A DNA stretch of 30,860 bases, from the NCBI RefSeq assembly GCF_000718775.1, contig NZ_JOCB01000101.1:1-30860 (forward strand). Reading direction: 5' to 3'. Source of the stretch: Streptomyces sp. NRRL S-31 (lineage in GTDB: Bacteria > Actinomycetota > Actinomycetes > Streptomycetales > Streptomycetaceae). Positions within the stretch are counted from its first letter, which is position 1; the number at the start of each line of letters is the position of its first letter. The notes under the pieces are model-generated. The model was not told the origin of the DNA, made no database searches, and worked only from the letters and a program-made list of their open reading frames with translations. A program made the position numbers and the translations under genes. Of the stretch, positions 14,575 through 21,119 are shown piece by piece.

Positions 14575-15243
14575 GTGAACAAGCTGCCACCCCACGTACA
14601 ACGCGCCCGCAGCCCCGAGCACAAGGAGCTGCGCCTGGCCGCGATCATGGAGGCGGCCCGCTCACTGGCCCTCGACAAGGGCGTGCGCGCGGTGACGCTG
14701 ACCGATATCGCCGCCCTGACAGGCATCAACAAGTCCGCCGTCCTGCGCTACGTCGAGACCCGCGAGGACATCTACCTGCGCCTCACCGCCGAGTGCTGGC
14801 AACGGTGGGCCGCCGCGTTGCGGGAAGCGCTGGGCCAGCGGACGGACGGCACCCCCGACGAACTGGCCACGGCACTCTGCCGGACCGTGGTGGAACAGCC
14901 GCTCCTGTGCGACCTGCTCGCGCACGCGGCACTGCACCTGGAGCGCCATGTGTCGGCCGACGCGGTGCTGGCCTACAAGCTGGCGGCGCTCGCCGCCCTG
15001 GACGACATGACGCACGCCGGCACCCGGTTCCAGCCGGTGCTGGACGAGGCGGCGACCCGCGAACTCATCGGCACGGTCAGTCTGCTCGCCGGCGCCCTGT
15101 GGCAGGTCTCCACGCCGCCCGAGGCGCTGGCCCGGCTGTACGCCGAGCAGCCCCGCCTCGCGCACGCCGTCGTCGACTTCCTGCCCCGCCTGACCAGCGC
15201 CGCTCGCGCCCTGGCCGTCGGCCTCGCGGTCCGCGCCGAGTGA
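14575..15243 (+). CDS. TetR family regulator of ALDH, 222 aa
   Basis: An N-terminal TetR helix-turn-helix (about residues 20-65) is visible in LAAIMEAARSLALDKGVRA, then TLTDIAALTGINKSAVLRYV. The C-terminal domain resembles the group with CDLLAHAALHLERHVS, often found in regulators of about 210-220 residues. It is divergent from the ALDH gene and preceded by a strong inverted repeat, so ALDH is the likely target. The GTG at 14575 lacks a Shine-Dalgarno sequence, and a TTAAAG box (14562-14567) lies seven bases upstream, so the message may be leaderless. It is not closely related to TetR-A and TetR-B. Confidence 0.9.
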   Translation: MNKLPPHVQRARSPEHKELRLAAIMEAARSLALDKGVRAVTLTDIAALTGINKSAVLRYVETREDIYLRLTAECWQRWAAALREALGQRTDGTPDELATALCRTVVEQPLLCDLLAHAALHLERHVSADAVLAYKLAALAALDDMTHAGTRFQPVLDEAATRELIGTVSLLAGALWQVSTPPEALARLYAEQPRLAHAVVDFLPRLTSAARALAVGLAVRAE

Positions 15244-15882
15244 GGCGTCCACCGGTCCGCCGCCGCCGCGCGGTGGGCCGGACGGACGCGGAGGACAACC
15301 ATCCGCCCACCGACACGGCGCGCGAACCGCGGGTCACACGACCCCTCGGGCCGCGGCCCGACAACTCCGGTGCGCCGCCGTGCGGTGGGCCGGACGGACG
15401 CGGGGGACAACCACCCGCCCACCGACACGGCGCGCGGACCGCGGGTCACACGACCCCTCGGGCCGCGACCCGCGACAACCCCGGTCCGCCGCCGCGCGGT
15501 GAGCCGGACGGACGCGGAGGACGACCATCCGCCCACCGACACGGCGCACGGACCGCGGGTCACACGACCCCTCGGACCGCGACCCGACAACTCCGGTGCG
15601 CCGCCGTGCGGCTTCCGGTGCCGTGACACGGCCCGCTGAGCGGCGGCGCCGGCCGGCCTCGCCCGTTCGGCGCCGCGCGGCCTCGTCCCGGTGGCGGGCT
15701 CGCCCGGCTTCCGGCGCGCCGCTGAGGGGAACCGCCCGCTCCGCCCGGACCGGGCTCCCGGTCTCTCCGCCCGCGGTCGTCGTGGCCCCGGGACCGTCCG
15801 GCCGGACTCCCGCCGGAGGCAACGCCCGCGCGGACGAAGGAGAACCGTGCCGGAACGCCGGGCGGCCACCGGCCGCTCCGGA
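15244..15882. other. Non-coding gap between convergent TetR and LAL-2 genes
   Basis: 639 bp between two convergent genes. The first 60 percent is the tandem repeat array; the rest is G/C-rich sequence without recognisable coding or signals. Confidence 0.6.
15260..15612 (+). repeat. About 112-bp tandem repeats, three copies, each with a hairpin
   Basis: Three consecutive copies are seen by equivalent positions at 15272, 15384 and 15498, with a partial fourth at 15610 (periods 112, 114, 112). Each copy has GGTGRGCCGGACGGACGCGG and, about 60 bp on, GGGTCACACGACCC, a perfect 5-bp stem with an ACAC loop (15331-15344, 15443-15456, 15557-15570). The period is not a multiple of three, so a repeated protein is unlikely. 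The array may terminate transcription from both sides. Confidence 0.85.
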
Positions 15883-18606
15883 TCAGGCCGGCGTGGCCGC
15901 GAGGGCGGTCGCGAGCTGCGATCGCCGGTTGATCCGCAACTTGGCGTACGCGCTGTACAAGTGCGCGCCGACGGTGCGGTGGGACAGATACAACTGGTCG
16001 GCGATCTGCCTGTTCGTCTGCCCTTCGGCGGCCAGCCGGGCGATGTGCAGTTCCTGTGCGGTGAGCACCGCGCCGGCGTCCACGGACGGGGCCGGCTGGG
16101 TCCGCTGCACCCCGCCGGCGGCGGCCAGTTCCCGTGCCGTCCGCCGCGCGAGCGGCATGGCGTGGTGCGCCTCGAAGACGTGCAGCGCGGCGGAGAGCTG
16201 ACCCCGTGCCTCCACGATGTGGCGCTCGCGCCGCAGCCATTCGCCGAAGAACAGCCGGGTCCTGGCCAGGTCGAGGTGCGCGATGCTCCGCTCACCGCGG
16301 GTGATGGCCCGCTCGAAGTGGGCGCGTGCCTCCTCACCGGGTGCCAGCAGCGCCCGTGACCGTTCGACCAGCATCGCGAGGTGGTCGGAGTCGCTCGTCG
16401 CGAGGGCGGCGGTCGCCATCTCGAGCCAGCCGTCCACCACGTCCGGCCACCCGGCGTGCACGGCCGCGTCGGCGAGGTCGGCCCCGGCCCAGAGGCCGAT
16501 GGGCGGGTGTGCCACGCACTTCAGCAGGTGCGGGATCGCCTCCTCGGGCTGGCCGTCGTTCGCCGCCATCTGGGCGGACGCCCAGGACGCGGAGGCCGCG
16601 ACCCTGGCGAAGGGCGTCAGCCCGGACAGTTCGGCGCACGTCTTCAGGGCCGCGGTCGCCAGGTCGTGTTCGCCGCGCCATGCGCGGGCCCGTGCGATGT
16701 CCGCCGCGGCGATCGCCCCGACCACCGACAGATCGAGGTCGGAGCTGAGGCGCAGGGCGTGCTCGCAGTCGGCGAGTCCGGCGGCGATCGCGTTGCCGGT
16801 CACCCGTGCCGTACCCCGCCCGGCGAGGGCCACCGTCTCGTCGCTGACCCGGGCCGACCGGTGGAACATGTCGACCTCGGCGCTCCAGACGCGGGCGGCG
16901 GCGGCGAGGTCGTGGGTGTCCTCGACGGCGAACGCCAGACAGTTCAGCAGGGTTGCGTCCGTCTCCCGGACCTGCCGGTGGAAGATGGACAAGGCCTTCT
17001 CGACGGATGCGATCCGGTCCGCCGAGCCGATCAGGGCCAGGCCGATGCTCTGCAGCAGTTGTTGGTGCTCGGTGACGGCGAGGCCCGGGCGCCTCAGTTC
17101 GTCGGCCACTGCCGCCATGACGTCGGCGGGGATGTCCTGGCGGGTGTAGCCGCGCACCGCCGCCCAGGTGAGGACCTCGACCCGGTCGTCCGGATCCTTG
17201 AGCGTCCGCGACAGGGCGACGAGTTCGTCACCGCTCCGGTCCGGGAGCGTCGTACTGGTGCTGGCGAGCATCCATTCGGTGCGGGCGAGCTGCACCACCG
17301 ACGCCTCGTCCTCGACGATCGGCCTCGCCTCGGCGAGCAGGGTGGCGGCGTCGACCGTCGCACCCGCCTGCCGTGCGGCCTCGGCCGCCATCACCGTGCG
17401 CCGCGCCCGCTCCGCGGCGACCGGGGTCAGCGCGGCCGCGCGCCGCCAGGCCGCCGCCGCTTCGGTCCGCGCGCCGCGCCGGCCGGCCGCCACGGCGAGT
17501 CCCTCGAGTTCGGCGGCTACCTCCTCGCTCCATCCGGCGGCGGCCGCGGCCCGGTGCCGGACGGCGCGTGCGGCATCGACGACGACCGCCGCCAGTTCGG
17601 TGTGTACGCGGGACCGTGCGTCGGAGTCGGCGTTGTCGTACACCGCCGAACACACCAACGGGTGGCGGAACCGGTAACTGCCGTTGACGAGTGTGATCAG
17701 TCCGAAGGCCTCGGCCGGCGTGAAGTCGCGTGGGTCGAGACCCAGGCTGCGGGCCGCCGCGAGCACCTCGTAGCTGCTCGCGTCCTGTCCCGCCGCGGCG
17801 ACCAGGAGGGCGCGCCGCGTCGCCCGGGGCAGCAGGGCGACCTCGGCCAGGAACGAGTCCTCCAGACGTTGGCTCACCGGGACCGGGCCGCGCCCGCCGG
17901 AGAACGTCCCCTCGACCCATGAGGGGATGCTCGCCCACTCCGTCAGGGCGAGCGGGTTGCCCAGCGCGCGCTCGACCAGGCGGCGCCGTTGCAGCGGCGT
18001 CAGTTCGGGCGCGTGCGAGGCGACCAGTGCCAGCGCGTCGTGCTGATCGAGCGGGTCCAGTGGTACGTGGTGCTTGAAGTGCGCGGTCCGGTCGGGGTAG
18101 GCGCGGTCGGTGCGGCTGGTGGCCAGGAGCAGCGCCGGTATGACGCCCATGCGGGCGGCGAGGAAGGTGATGATGTCGGCTGTCGACCGGTCGAGCCAGT
18201 GCAGGTCCTCTATCAGCACCACGACGGGACCGCGGGCCGCTGCTTCCTCCAGCAGCCCGAGGGCGGCGAGCCCGGTGACGAGACGGTCGGCCGGTTCTCC
18301 CTCCGCGCCGAAGGCCACGTCGAGGGCCGTGCGCTGGCGCGGCGGGAGCGCGTCGACGCGGCCGAGCAGGGGCAGCAGCAGTTCGTGCAGCCCCTCGAAA
18401 CCGGCCGCGCCCGAGCCGGGGATGCCGTGGCAGGACAGTACGGCGAAGCCCGACGACGACGCGGCCTCGACGACCGCGGACACCAGAGCGCTCTTTCCGA
18501 TGCCCGCCTCGCCGTGGACGAGCGCCGAGGAACCGTTGCCCCGCCGTGCCGCATCGAGAAGGTCGGTGAGCTGTCCGAACTGCGAGTCCCGTCCGATCAC
18601 GTGCAC
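15883..18606 (-). CDS. LAL-2: LuxR family ATP-binding regulator, about 907 aa
   Basis: A LAL-type transcription factor distinct from the LAL-1/LAL-3 pair. Walker A is GEAGIGKS (about 32-39), and Walker B is VVVLIEDLHWLD. A long helical middle follows, then a C-terminal LuxR helix-turn-helix (ELHIARLAAEGQTNRQIADQ, then LYLSHRTVGAHLYSAY). The start is uncertain: GTG at 18606 is preferred because the protein then opens MHVIGRDSQF, as is usual for LALs, and the 20 codons before it (from GTG at 18666) have about 60 percent G/C in third position. GTG at 18600 is also possible. The codons at the start form the palindrome CACGTGCACGTG (18598-18609). A GGCACACGTGTGCC site lies about 190 bp upstream. 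Confidence 0.9.
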   Translation of the reverse strand: MHVIGRDSQFGQLTDLLDAARRGNGSSALVHGEAGIGKSALVSAVVEAASSSGFAVLSCHGIPGSGAAGFEGLHELLLPLLGRVDALPPRQRTALDVAFGAEGEPADRLVTGLAALGLLEEAAARGPVVVLIEDLHWLDRSTADIITFLAARMGVIPALLLATSRTDRAYPDRTAHFKHHVPLDPLDQHDALALVASHAPELTPLQRRRLVERALGNPLALTEWASIPSWVEGTFSGGRGPVPVSQRLEDSFLAEVALLPRATRRALLVAAAGQDASSYEVLAAARSLGLDPRDFTPAEAFGLITLVNGSYRFRHPLVCSAVYDNADSDARSRVHTELAAVVVDAARAVRHRAAAAAGWSEEVAAELEGLAVAAGRRGARTEAAAAWRRAAALTPVAAERARRTVMAAEAARQAGATVDAATLLAEARPIVEDEASVVQLARTEWMLASTSTTLPDRSGDELVALSRTLKDPDDRVEVLTWAAVRGYTRQDIPADVMAAVADELRRPGLAVTEHQQLLQSIGLALIGSADRIASVEKALSIFHRQVRETDATLLNCLAFAVEDTHDLAAAARVWSAEVDMFHRSARVSDETVALAGRGTARVTGNAIAAGLADCEHALRLSSDLDLSVVGAIAAADIARARAWRGEHDLATAALKTCAELSGLTPFARVAASASWASAQMAANDGQPEEAIPHLLKCVAHPPIGLWAGADLADAAVHAGWPDVVDGWLEMATAALATSDSDHLAMLVERSRALLAPGEEARAHFERAITRGERSIAHLDLARTRLFFGEWLRRERHIVEARGQLSAALHVFEAHHAMPLARRTARELAAAGGVQRTQPAPSVDAGAVLTAQELHIARLAAEGQTNRQIADQLYLSHRTVGAHLYSAYAKLRINRRSQLATALAATPA

Positions 18607-18789
18607 GTGCCTACCAATCTCCGGAGGTGCGGCAATCCGCAGTCGGTAACCCGCCTCATGCGCCACAGTCGCTTTTCATGAACCGAAGACCGGAGTCTAG
18701 AGACTTTTCAGCCAGAATGACACCCTCGTGTTCGTCCGCGGTGCCGGGGCGTGCGCCTGCGGAGAGGCGGTGCGCGGCGGGCCGACGCG

Positions 18790-18803
18790 GGCACACGTGT
18801 GCC
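18790..18803. promoter_or_regulatory. Palindrome site S4, GGCACACGTGTGCC
   Basis: A perfect 14-bp palindrome in the 288-bp gap between the end of the SDR gene and the start of LAL-2, about 190 bp upstream of LAL-2. Confidence 0.65.
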
Positions 18804-18894
18804 TCACCGGACGAGAGGCCGGCCGTGCCGCCGCCCGCGCCCCAGCCCGACACCCGCACCGCCCCCTCGGGGGGTGGCGGGCGGGCCGGCGCGG

Positions 18895-19620
18895 TCACAC
18901 CAGGCGGGCGCCGCCGTCGACGTGCAGCACCGTTCCGGTGACATGCGGGTTGTCGATGGCGAAGAGCACCGCCTCGACGATGTCGTCCGGCGTTCCCACA
19001 CGGCCCACCGGGTTGCCGGCGGCGACCGGCGCGAGGAAGCCCGCCTTGGCGTCGCCGAGCCGGTCCCCGGCGCCGCTGTCGACGATGCCGGGGGACACGG
19101 CGTTGACCCGCAGCGGGGCTATCTCGACGGCCAGGGCCTGGACGAGAAAGGCGAGAGCGCCGTTGGTGGTCGCCATGACCTTGTTCTCCTCCGGCGCCGG
19201 CCGCCAGGCGGCCACACCCGAGAACAAGGTGAAGGAGCCGCCCTCGCGCGCCTGGCCGGCCAGGTGCTTGGCGAGGAGCAGGGGCCCGGTCACCTTCGCC
19301 GCGAAGGCCCGCCGCACGTCGGCCGGGTCGGGGTCGGCGAGCGGCCCGCCGGCGGGAACCGCCGCCGTCGAGACCAGGTGGTCGAAGGGGCCGACCCGGT
19401 CCGCCAGCCGCGCGGCGGAGCCGTCGCCGGTGATGTCGAACTCCACGGCCTCCCACTCGCCGGTCAGTTCACCGGCCGTCTCCTTCAGCTTGCCGAGGTC
19501 CGGTCCGGCGAGAACCAGTTCGGCCCCCGCGGCCGAGGCTGTCCGTGCGAGCCGCCGCCCGATCGCGGAGCCGGCTCCGATGACGACGATGCGCTGTCCG
19601 GAACGTTCCTGCGTGGTCAC
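18895..19620 (-). CDS. Atypical short-chain dehydrogenase/reductase, 241 aa
   Basis: A Rossmann-fold SDR. The cofactor loop is VIGAGSAIG (residues 13-21), and VNAVSPGIVDSG is the usual block after the active site. The catalytic serine is visible at FSGVA (Ser124), but the Tyr-x-x-x-Lys pair is absent: the aligned segment reads VMATTNGAL, with Met139 for Tyr and Asn143 for Lys. A subgroup of actinobacterial SDRs shares this loss, so it may be an atypical enzyme or a sensor-like protein rather than a damaged gene. GTG at 19620 has GAGGAG six bases upstream; a longer frame to 19677 is rejected. The gene is monocistronic. Confidence 0.88.
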   Translation of the reverse strand: MTTQERSGQRIVVIGAGSAIGRRLARTASAAGAELVLAGPDLGKLKETAGELTGEWEAVEFDITGDGSAARLADRVGPFDHLVSTAAVPAGGPLADPDPADVRRAFAAKVTGPLLLAKHLAGQAREGGSFTLFSGVAAWRPAPEENKVMATTNGALAFLVQALAVEIAPLRVNAVSPGIVDSGAGDRLGDAKAGFLAPVAAGNPVGRVGTPDDIVEAVLFAIDNPHVTGTVLHVDGGARLV

Positions 19621-20006
19621 GTGAATCTCCTCGGTGAAGCGCCACGGCGCTGCCGTCATGGCTTGGGCACTCTTCATCGCTTGCGCCGATGAAGCCCATG
19701 ACTGTTTTCAGCAGAACCCATAACTCATGTTCATGCCATCGGGTGGCCGGACCGGCCGGCGCGGCGCCGGGTGTCCCAGCCGAGGACGGGCCCGGCGGCT
19801 CCGTCCGCCGGCGCCCGCCGCGGTGTGCGGACGCGGACGGGCAGGCAGCCCTCCTCGTCCCGTTCCGCCGCCCGGTGCCCCATCACCCGCTCCAGGCGCG
19901 TGGGAGGCCGGGGCGCGGCCGGGCCGGACCGCGTCGCCTCGCGCACCCCGACCCCGGGGTGCGGCCGCGGTGGCGCGAAGCACGGTTCGTCGACCGGTGA
20001 CGCGGC
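19621..20006. other. Intergenic region upstream of SDR
   Basis: 386 bp. It contains the SDR ribosome site, the candidate operator at 19672-19694 and otherwise unremarkable G/C-rich sequence. No gene is supported. Confidence 0.45.
19672..19694. promoter_or_regulatory. Inverted repeat upstream of SDR start
   Basis: CTTCATCG (19672-19679) and CGATGAAG (19687-19694) form a perfect 8-bp inverted repeat with a seven-base spacer, about 50-75 bp upstream of the SDR start codon. It could be an operator or a leader hairpin. Confidence 0.4.
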
Positions 20007-20123
20007 TTACGGGATGCCGCGGAAGGCGACCACGTCCCCTTCGGCGGCTCCCCTGGCCCGGCCCCGGTCCGCTCCTCTGGCCCGGCCCCGGTCCGAGCCC
20101 ACGATGTGAGGGTCGCTGCTCAT
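20007..20123 (-). CDS. Possible 38-residue protein with internal repeat
   Basis: ATG at 20123 is preceded by GGAAGGGG and opens a 38-codon frame starting MSSDPHIVGSDRGRARG and ending VVAFRGIP. The middle is a duplicated DRGRARGA unit, encoded by a 24-bp tandem repeat (20047-20070 and 20071-20094). I do not recognise a family. It may be a small basic protein, a peptide precursor or a chance frame. Support is the ribosome site and the clean frame only. Confidence 0.35.
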   Translation of the reverse strand: MSSDPHIVGSDRGRARGADRGRARGAAEGDVVAFRGIP

Positions 20124-20305
20124 CTCGCCCCTTCCTCTCGCTCTCCGGCCTCGCCGGCGGGGCCGGACGCCGTTCGGGGTCAGCGGGAACCCCGGCCTCG
20201 TCACTCCGCTGAGCGCGGGGCCGGCCGGTCCGGTGGGCCGACACGTATGTCGCGCAGACTACAGCGACGTCGGCGGAGCGGCACACTGATACGAGGTGTG
20301 TCATT

Positions 20306-20350
20306 GACAGCACACATGTTTCGCATGCGCGTACCACCGGGTGTGCTGTC
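20306..20350. promoter_or_regulatory. 10-bp inverted repeat with ACATGT inside
   Basis: GACAGCACAC (20306-20315) and GTGTGCTGTC (20341-20350) are perfect inverted copies 25 bp apart. The first runs into ACATGT (20314-20319), a weak member of the window's palindrome family. Confidence 0.45.
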
Positions 20351-20525
20351 GCGCGTGTGACGGCCTGGAGCGCGGGCACGGACGGGCCACCGCCGTGTCC
20401 CGGCGGAAGGCCGGACGCCCACCGGTGCCGGACGGGACGCGGGAGGCCGGTCCCGGGCAGGCGACGCGGCAGCGCGGCCGGTCCGCGCGCGGAGTCCCCG
20501 CCCCCGCAGCGCGCAGCCGCCGTCA

Positions 20526-20535
20526 GCACATGTGC
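20526..20535. promoter_or_regulatory. Palindrome site S5a, GCACATGTGC
   Basis: A perfect 10-bp palindrome, A/T-centred. It is paired with S5b, whose centre is exactly 25 bp away. Confidence 0.55.
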
Positions 20536-20549
20536 GAAGGCGCCGCTCC

Positions 20550-20560
20550 GCACACGTGAG
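20550..20560. promoter_or_regulatory. Palindrome site S5b, GCACACGTGAG
   Basis: A C/G-centred copy with the conserved left half GCACACGTG and a degenerate right arm. It repeats the order of types seen at 5684-5721. Confidence 0.5.
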
Positions 20561-21119
20561 AGGCGCCGCGTGCACGCGGCGTCTTCCAGCCGGCCGGGCC
20601 GGTGCTCGGGGCGCTCCCCGCCCGGGGGCCGCGGTGTGAGCGGGTCGCCGCGGTCCACGACGGGCTGTTCCGGCCCGGCACGCCCCCACGGCCGGCCGGA
20701 ACCCGGCAGTGAGGCGCCGCACCGGCGGGCGCGGTCCGTCGTCACGGCGCCGGGCCTCGACGGCACCGCAATCGCGCACCACCCGGTGCACGCCCTGCTG
20801 CGCGCGGGATTCCGCAGACGGACAGGCATCCTGACCGGCAAAGTGGAGGCGGGCGCACCGGAGCACGATCGTCCTGGTCGCGATCACCGTGGTCACCACG
20901 TCTGCGTCATGGCACCGCGCACCTGGGTGGTGTCCGCCCGCGACCACCCGCTCGGCACCCGAGGTCCTCGGGCCTTCGACGCGACCGCATGGCCGCCATC
21001 GGCAACACCACCCGGCGGTTACCGACCGAGGGCGCCGGGCCCGGGCTCACGGCGTACACGCCGGGCGTCCGGCACGAGGGGCCCGGCCGCCGCCCGGCGG
21101 GCGGCGCCGCCGCGGGGCG

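Larger units (their letters stand above)
20124..21119. other. Gene-poor region between small ORF and LAL-3 end
   Basis: 996 bp without a recognisable gene. Features are an inverted repeat (20306-20350) and a palindrome pair (20526-20560). The remainder is G/C-rich sequence whose open frames show no conserved domains. Two operators with no evident gene to control suggest either an unrecognised small RNA or peptide, or a lost gene. Confidence 0.5.

Noticed and set aside
15260..15612. CRISPR array
   Set aside because: The units are contiguous 112-bp repeats without unique spacers, and no cas genes are present.
14460..15626. Reading the 112-bp repeats as a repeated protein
   Set aside because: The periods 112 and 114 are not multiples of three, so each copy is read in a different frame.
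18607..18666. GTG at 18666 as LAL-2 start
   Set aside because: Third-position G/C is about 60 percent over 20 codons and no ribosome site is evident; kept only as a possibility.
12421..20123. Complete RiPP biosynthetic cluster
   Set aside because: No modifying enzyme, transporter or protease is present; the PqqD-like protein and the small ORF alone do not make a cluster.
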